From the NCBI GenBank assembly GCA_049521495.1, contig JBEKOT010000101.1, positions 1 to 9,926 on the forward strand: DNA of 9,926 nt, read 5' to 3'. The position numbers were made by a program, and so were the translations under genes. Under the pieces are notes generated by a model. The model saw only the letters and a list, made by a program, of their open reading frames with translations. It did not search any database and was not told where the DNA came from. The stretch is from CAWEPK01 sp049521495. GTDB lineage: Bacteria; Desulfobacterota; Syntrophorhabdia; Syntrophorhabdales; WCHB1-27. This document shows positions 6,461 through 9,926 of the stretch, one piece after another (the stretch's first letter is position 1; the number at the start of each line of letters is the position of its first letter).

Positions 6461-7840
6461 ATGCGACGGTACCTCATTTTTGCCAGCGTCTCCATAGGTC
6501 TTCTCATGTACTCCATCGACGGCACCGTGGTGGCGGTTGCCTTTCCCTCCTTTACGAGGGAGCTAGGCGCCGGCGTTCTCTGGGCCGCGTGGACCATCTC
6601 GGTTTTCTTCATCGGCGTCACCATGACCATGCCCATCGCAGGCAGCCTGAGCGACAGCTTCGGCCGCAAGAAGGTATTCCTCGTGTCGCTGGGGTTTTTC
6701 ACCGTCAGCTCTCTCTTCTGCGGCCTTGCGCCCAACATCCAGACCCTCATCGCCTTCAGGTTCCTCCAGGGCGCAGGCGGGGCGAGCTTCCTCCCCACCG
6801 CGTCGGGCATAGTGGCCGACTACTTTCCGGAGAGCCGTGAAAAGGCGATAGGGCTCTTCACGAGTATTTTTCCGATAGGCGGCATCATTGGTCCCAACCT
6901 GGGGGGGTGGATCGTGAGCCGGTTCTCCTGGCGCGCCATATTCTACATCAACATACCTGCCGGCGTAGCCCTCATGGTGCTTGCCTCCATCCTTCTGAGG
7001 GACACCCGCACCCTTTCCCGTCCCCATGTGGACGTAGGCGGCGCCGGCCTGATGGGAGGCGGCATCCTCTTCATCATGTTCGCCCTGAGTCTGGTCGGGG
7101 AGGGTTCCTCCAGCACGTCGGTGCTCTTTGCTTCCCCGGTCCTCATCCTGGCCGGTCTCCTTCTGATCTTCCTGTTCTTGAGGCACGAGACAAGGACGGC
7201 GAACCCGATTTTCGATGTCGTGCTGCTCCGCTCCACACCTTTCCTTGCCGCGAACGTGCTCAATTTCGCCATAGGTATGGGCGTGCTGGGCATATTCTCC
7301 TTCATACCCCTCTATGCGATCTCCATCCACGGGCTTTCAACGCTCATGAGCGGCGTAATACTGACCCCCAGGTCCGTGGGGACCATCGCCGCTTCCGCCG
7401 TCACAAGCTTTTCGCTGCGCAGATGGGGCTACCGGCGGCCAATGATCTGGGGGCTGGTCCTGATGGCCCTCGGGACGGTCATCCTTGCGCCCGGACTGCC
7501 CTTTTGGGGAAAGGGCATACCTTTGGGGGGCGCAGGGATGCTCTCGATGCTGCTCCTTATTCCGGGGGTCGGCATGGGCCTCATGTTTCCGGCTGCCAAC
7601 AATGCCTGTATCGAGTTGATGCCGCAGAAGGTAGCGACCATCGTTGCCCTGCGCAACACCTTGAGGACTATCGGCGGGGCACTCGGGGTCTCCCTCATCA
7701 CCCTCATCCTTCACCTGAGCAGGACACCGGAAAAAGGCTTTACCCTTACTTTCGTGTCTTGCGGTCTCGCCCTTTTAGCCGCGATTCCCTTCGCCCTCCT
7801 CCTGCCGAGGGGAAAGGGGGAGTGGGCGGGGGCTGCCTAG
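6461..7840 (+). CDS. MFS transporter, DHA2 (EmrB/QacA-like) drug:H+ antiporter family
   Basis: A 459-residue inner-membrane protein with hydrophobic segments throughout, best read as the 14-TM DHA2 type. Seen: D20-G-T-V-V-A-V-A-F-P29 in TM1 (the DxT.VNVALP-like motif), W44-T45 in TM2, motif A G61-S-L-S-D65-S-F-G-R-K-K71 in the first cytoplasmic loop, an antiporter motif C-like GGIIGPNLGG near residue 145, and WRAIFYINIP soon after it, typical of this family. Family members export drugs or other toxic compounds using the proton gradient; here the substrate is unknown. ATG 6461 is chosen because TM1 begins directly after it, although it has no ribosome site; the in-frame upstream start at 6296 would add 55 residues of non-membrane, low-quality sequence. 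No membrane-fusion (EmrA) gene adjoins it. It lies between the two SBP paralogues. Confidence 0.88.
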   Translation: MRRYLIFASVSIGLLMYSIDGTVVAVAFPSFTRELGAGVLWAAWTISVFFIGVTMTMPIAGSLSDSFGRKKVFLVSLGFFTVSSLFCGLAPNIQTLIAFRFLQGAGGASFLPTASGIVADYFPESREKAIGLFTSIFPIGGIIGPNLGGWIVSRFSWRAIFYINIPAGVALMVLASILLRDTRTLSRPHVDVGGAGLMGGGILFIMFALSLVGEGSSSTSVLFASPVLILAGLLLIFLFLRHETRTANPIFDVVLLRSTPFLAANVLNFAIGMGVLGIFSFIPLYAISIHGLSTLMSGVILTPRSVGTIAASAVTSFSLRRWGYRRPMIWGLVLMALGTVILAPGLPFWGKGIPLGGAGMLSMLLLIPGVGMGLMFPAANNACIELMPQKVATIVALRNTLRTIGGALGVSLITLILHLSRTPEKGFTLTFVSCGLALLAAIPFALLLPRGKGEWAGAA

Positions 7841-7872
7841 CCCGCGGCTGTACCCTGCCGTCCAATCTTTTC

Positions 7873-7901
7873 TGGACAGTTGAGGGCATATGGGCTAAAA
7901 T
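7873..7901 (+). promoter_or_regulatory. sigma70 promoter of SBP2
   Basis: TGGACA (7873-7878), a 17-nt spacer and TAAAAT (7896-7901), five of six matches in each box. The start is expected near 7908, giving a leader of about 49 nt that includes the AAGGGGG ribosome site (7944-7950). A small inverted repeat GTCCA-N8-TGGAC (7860-7877) overlaps the -35 box. This makes SBP2 an independent transcription unit from the MFS gene. Confidence 0.55.
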
Positions 7902-7956
7902 AGCAAAAAGCGTTTGCCGCAGAGCAGTCGAGCGCGGCGCGAGAAGGGGGAATATC

Positions 7957-9177
7957 ATGCGAAGGAACCTGTTATCGGCGCTTCTTATGGGGGTGTTGGT
8001 CGGCTTTTTTTCGATCGGTCCGCTCTCTTTTGCCGCAGACAACATAAAGGTCGGGATTGTGGACACTTATTCCGGCCCTGCCACTTCGTTCACCACCGAT
8101 GTTCTCGACGGGTTCAAGCTCGCCGTTGAAAAGATCAATGCCAAAGGCGGGGTGCTGGGCAAGAAGATCGAGTATTTCACCAGGGACGAGAAGTTCAAGC
8201 CCGATATCGGCCTCGCCATGGCGAAGGAGCTGGTCATGAAGGAGAGGGTGGACCTGCTCATGGGGACCATCAACAGCGCTACCGCACTGGCAGTTTCCGA
8301 CTTCGCCAAGAAGGAGAAAATGCCCTTCTTCGTGACCTTTTCGAAGAGCGATAAGATCATCGGCGAGCAGGGGCACAAGTACGTCTTCAACATGAACGAA
8401 AACACGCTGATGGCGGGGAGGGCCGCCGCCGTCGTCCTCGCGAAAAAGCCTTACATAAGGTACTGGATAGCGGGTGACGATTATGAGTACGGCCATGCCA
8501 TCGCCGAAGGCGTCTGGAATAACCTGAAGAAGCTGAAGCCGAACGTCCAGCTCATCGGCCAGTCCTGGTGGAAGTTGGGCGAGGCCGACTTTACGCCCTA
8601 CATAACGCAGATCCTCGCCGCTAAACCCGATTTTGTCATCGTAGCGACGGGGGGATCGGGCATGGTCAATTTCCAGAAGGCCGCGAAGGCGACGGGTCTG
8701 AGCCAGAAGATACCTTTCTACCAGCACACGGCCAACGAGCATTCTACGCTCGCGCCGCAGGGTCCCAACGCTCCCGAAGGGGTCTTCGGCACGGCGAATT
8801 ACCTTTTCTATTACCCGGATATGCCTGCCAACAGGGCCTTCGTAGCCGAATTCCGCAAGGCCTACAACAGGTATCCCCGCATTGGGGCCCTCTACGGCTA
8901 CATGACGGCCCAGTTTATAGCGGAGGGGTTCAAGAAGGCCGGGAAGATGGACAAGGAGGCGCTGGTCAAGGCGCTCGAAGGCATGACGCTGGACAGCCCG
9001 GTAGGTCCCTTGACGATACGGGCGTGCGACCACCAGCTGGAGCTCCCCATGTACTGGGGCGTGACGAAGAAGGACCCCAAGTACCCGGACTTTCTGATTT
9101 CCGCCGACAACCAGGTGATCCCCGCAAAGGACTATATGCCGTCGTGCGAGGAGGGGCCGGGCGCTTTTTGCGCATAG
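7957..9177 (+). CDS. Branched-chain-type ABC transporter solute-binding protein (SBP2), paralogue of SBP1
   Basis: A 406-residue periplasmic binding protein that aligns with SBP1 almost without gaps and is roughly two thirds identical by eye (for example VLDGFKLAV, INAKGGVLG, KFKPDI, RACDHQL). Signal peptide: MRRN, a hydrophobic core, then SFA before ADNIKV, a good signal peptidase I site after residue 26. Start ATG 7957 has AAGGGGG 6 nt upstream; the frame is open far upstream through the MFS gene, but only this start gives a signal peptide. Cys357 and Cys397 match the SBP1 pair. The last residues differ: after PSCEE, SBP1 continues with IMKLRGGK while SBP2 ends with GPGAFCA. Many ligand-domain positions differ between the copies, so they may bind different but related compounds. 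It has its own promoter and no transporter partner genes nearby. Confidence 0.88.
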   Translation: MRRNLLSALLMGVLVGFFSIGPLSFAADNIKVGIVDTYSGPATSFTTDVLDGFKLAVEKINAKGGVLGKKIEYFTRDEKFKPDIGLAMAKELVMKERVDLLMGTINSATALAVSDFAKKEKMPFFVTFSKSDKIIGEQGHKYVFNMNENTLMAGRAAAVVLAKKPYIRYWIAGDDYEYGHAIAEGVWNNLKKLKPNVQLIGQSWWKLGEADFTPYITQILAAKPDFVIVATGGSGMVNFQKAAKATGLSQKIPFYQHTANEHSTLAPQGPNAPEGVFGTANYLFYYPDMPANRAFVAEFRKAYNRYPRIGALYGYMTAQFIAEGFKKAGKMDKEALVKALEGMTLDSPVGPLTIRACDHQLELPMYWGVTKKDPKYPDFLISADNQVIPAKDYMPSCEEGPGAFCA

Positions 9178-9460
9178 CTTTGTCGTCGGGTTCGGCGCGC
9201 CATCCTCACATACTGCAAGAGTATGCTCCGGTGGGCGCCTCCCCGACTTCGCGCTCTGCATCAAAAATCGCCTCGGCCCCTGTCTAATGCAACTATTTGA
9301 CGCCGGCCGGCCCCTCGATCACGTGAACGACCCACGCCTTCGGCGCGGGTGCCCCGTCGAAAATAGCCCAGGCCCCCCTCGGACCCCCTTATCTCCCGGC
9401 TCACAACAATCAAGACTACGGCCCGCCTCGGCCCCTCCCTAGCACATCTAGGCAATTTGC
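9178..9460. repeat. Non-coding stretch; candidate dispersed repeat with small hairpins
   Basis: No credible gene: open frames here are short and compositionally odd. It holds CATACT-N5-AGTATG (9209-9225), CCCACGCC-ttc-GGCGCGGG with one mismatch (9331-9349), CCTAG-N5-CTAGG (9438-9452), and a 13-nt direct repeat CGCCTCGGCCCCT at 9269-9281 and 9424-9436, each followed by loosely similar sequence. The part 9178-9300 resembles, from memory only, intergenic sequence that recurs in deltaproteobacterial genomes; this could not be checked. Confidence 0.35.
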
Positions 9461-9521
9461 AAAATTAAGTATCGATTCGAGAGGCGCAACCATGTCCTGA
9501 GCGCAGCATCGCGGAAGTCTC

Positions 9522-9533
9522 TCGGGTACCCGA
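9522..9533. repeat. 12-bp perfect palindrome
   Basis: TCGGGTACCCGA is a perfect dyad in gene-free DNA. It could be a protein site or chance; nothing nearby decides. Confidence 0.4.
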
Positions 9534-9552
9534 CTTGCGCCGGAAGAAGCGG

Positions 9553-9666
9553 TGCGCGGGCCGCGCAGGCCGAGGCTGTTTGAGGGCCAGGCCGCTGGCA
9601 GCGGCCGGCCCGAGTTCCGAGGCCAGCGGAAGGGAGGCGCTAGGGCGGGTGAGAGACGAGAGCGCC
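9553..9666. other. Cluster of strong GC-rich hairpins, possible structured RNA
   Basis: Three stem-loops follow one another. 9553-9567 is TGCGCG-ggc-CGCGCA. 9584-9611 has a 12-pair stem broken by one bulged A (9589), with a 3-nt loop at 9597-9599. 9636-9666 pairs GGCGCT with AGCGCC around a 19-nt loop. No T-tract follows any of them, so they are not ordinary terminators. Strand and function are unknown; no known RNA family was recognised. Confidence 0.4.
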
Positions 9667-9703
9667 AGCAAGCGAAGGATATGGTGGAGCCTCGAAGCAA
9701 ACC

Positions 9704-9735
9704 GGAATTATTTCTGGAAAAGTCTCTATAATTCC
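9704..9735. repeat. 8-bp inverted repeat upstream of the MarR-like gene
   Basis: GGAATTAT (9704-9711) and ATAATTCC (9728-9735) are perfect inverted copies 16 nt apart. The right arm overlaps a perfect TATAAT (9727-9732) that has no -35 partner. It lies 19 nt before the -35 box of the promoter at 9754, a plausible place for an activator or repressor site. Confidence 0.35.
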
Positions 9736-9753
9736 TTGCCCCCCTATTTTAGG

Positions 9754-9782
9754 TTGACATTCGGAAAATACTAAGCTAAAGT
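9754..9782 (+). promoter_or_regulatory. sigma70 promoter of the MarR-like gene, giving a near-leaderless mRNA
   Basis: TTGACA (9754-9759, perfect) with a 17-nt spacer and TAAAGT (9777-9782). The start should fall at 9788-9789, 3-4 nt before ATG 9792. No Shine-Dalgarno sequence precedes that ATG. Confidence 0.6.
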
Positions 9783-9791
9783 TAACGAATT

Positions 9792-9926
9792 ATGGCGGCG
9801 GGCCAAAAAATCGAGGCGGACAGGTTAGCGGCTGGTTTGCTCAGCACCACCATCCGGCTCGTCAGGAGGCTGCGGGTCGAGCGGTCGGAGGAGGAGCTGA
9901 GCCTCTTCAAGCTCATCGTGCTGGCA
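9792..9926 (+). CDS. MarR-like transcriptional regulator, N-terminal part (cut by window end)
   Basis: The frame is open from ATG 9792 to the end of the window (45 residues). The segment LLSTTIRLVRRLRVERS followed by LSLFKLIVLA matches the first two helices of MarR-family winged-helix regulators, which bind palindromic sites and often respond to small aromatic ligands. The DNA-binding helix and wing lie outside the window. The strong promoter just upstream supports this as a real gene start. No ribosome site is seen, so translation is probably leaderless, or it starts further in. Family call rests on a short stretch. Confidence 0.6.
   Translation, partial: MAAGQKIEADRLAAGLLSTTIRLVRRLRVERSEEELSLFKLIVLA

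Noticed and set aside
7972..9264. 430-codon open frame on the minus strand opposite SBP2
   Set aside because: It mirrors the SBP2 codons, has an Arg/Gly/Leu-rich composition with no recognisable domain, and no ribosome site; the plus strand has a clear signal peptide and family motifs.
9553..9666. tRNA or terminator reading of the hairpin cluster
   Set aside because: No TPsiC-loop or anticodon-arm pattern was found and no T-tract follows any stem on either strand.
9416..9700. 94-codon open frame on the minus strand in the gene-free region
   Set aside because: Composition is Arg/Pro/Ser-rich with no conserved-looking motif and no ribosome site; better explained by GC-rich structured DNA.
9727..9732. 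Perfect TATAAT as a stand-alone promoter
   Set aside because: No -35 box or extended -10 at the right distance; it lies within an inverted repeat, and the better promoter is at 9754.

Overview
The window (9.9 kb, GC-rich, about 60% by eye) looks like chromosomal DNA of an anaerobic, probably Desulfobacterota/syntroph-like bacterium. This is inferred from three things: an oxygen-sensitive 2-oxoacid:ferredoxin oxidoreductase operon (iorAB type), branched-chain-type ABC solute-binding proteins, and a response regulator with a Cys-rich C-terminal module that I associate with deltaproteobacteria. No rRNA, tRNA, CRISPR array or intact insertion sequence was seen.

Layout. (1) 34-687, minus: response regulator with receiver, coiled coil and a CxxC...CxxC tail. 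(2) 688-935: divergent intergenic region with promoter candidates for both sides. (3) 936-5776, plus: a tight four-gene cluster made of an IorA-like protein that has lost its thiamine-pyrophosphate/Mg motifs and its ferredoxin domain, iorB, a full-length iorA, and a periplasmic solute-binding protein (SBP1). The first three genes overlap by 4 nt each (ATGA, TTGA), and SBP1 follows after 49 nt. (4) 5777-5879: a hairpin that terminates the convergent minus-strand gene. (5) 5880-6266, minus: DUF488 protein. (6) 6461-7840, plus: 14-TM-type MFS transporter with a promoter so close to the ATG that the mRNA would be nearly leaderless. (7) 7957-9177, plus: SBP2, a same-length paralogue of SBP1 with its own promoter. 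(8) 9178-9791: about 0.6 kb without a credible gene, holding a candidate dispersed repeat, a set of strong hairpins, an inverted repeat and a good sigma70 promoter. (9) 9792-9926: the start of a MarR-like regulator, cut by the window edge.

How the parts may fit together (inference): iorA/iorB would oxidise aryl-pyruvates (or related 2-oxoacids from amino acids) to acyl-CoA with reduction of ferredoxin. The SBPs would capture the amino acid or aromatic precursor in the periplasm, although no ABC permease or ATPase genes are in the window. The most unusual element is the catalytically degenerate IorA-like subunit at the head of the operon. Next come the two genes with apparently leaderless promoters and the structured, gene-free stretch before the MarR-like gene.
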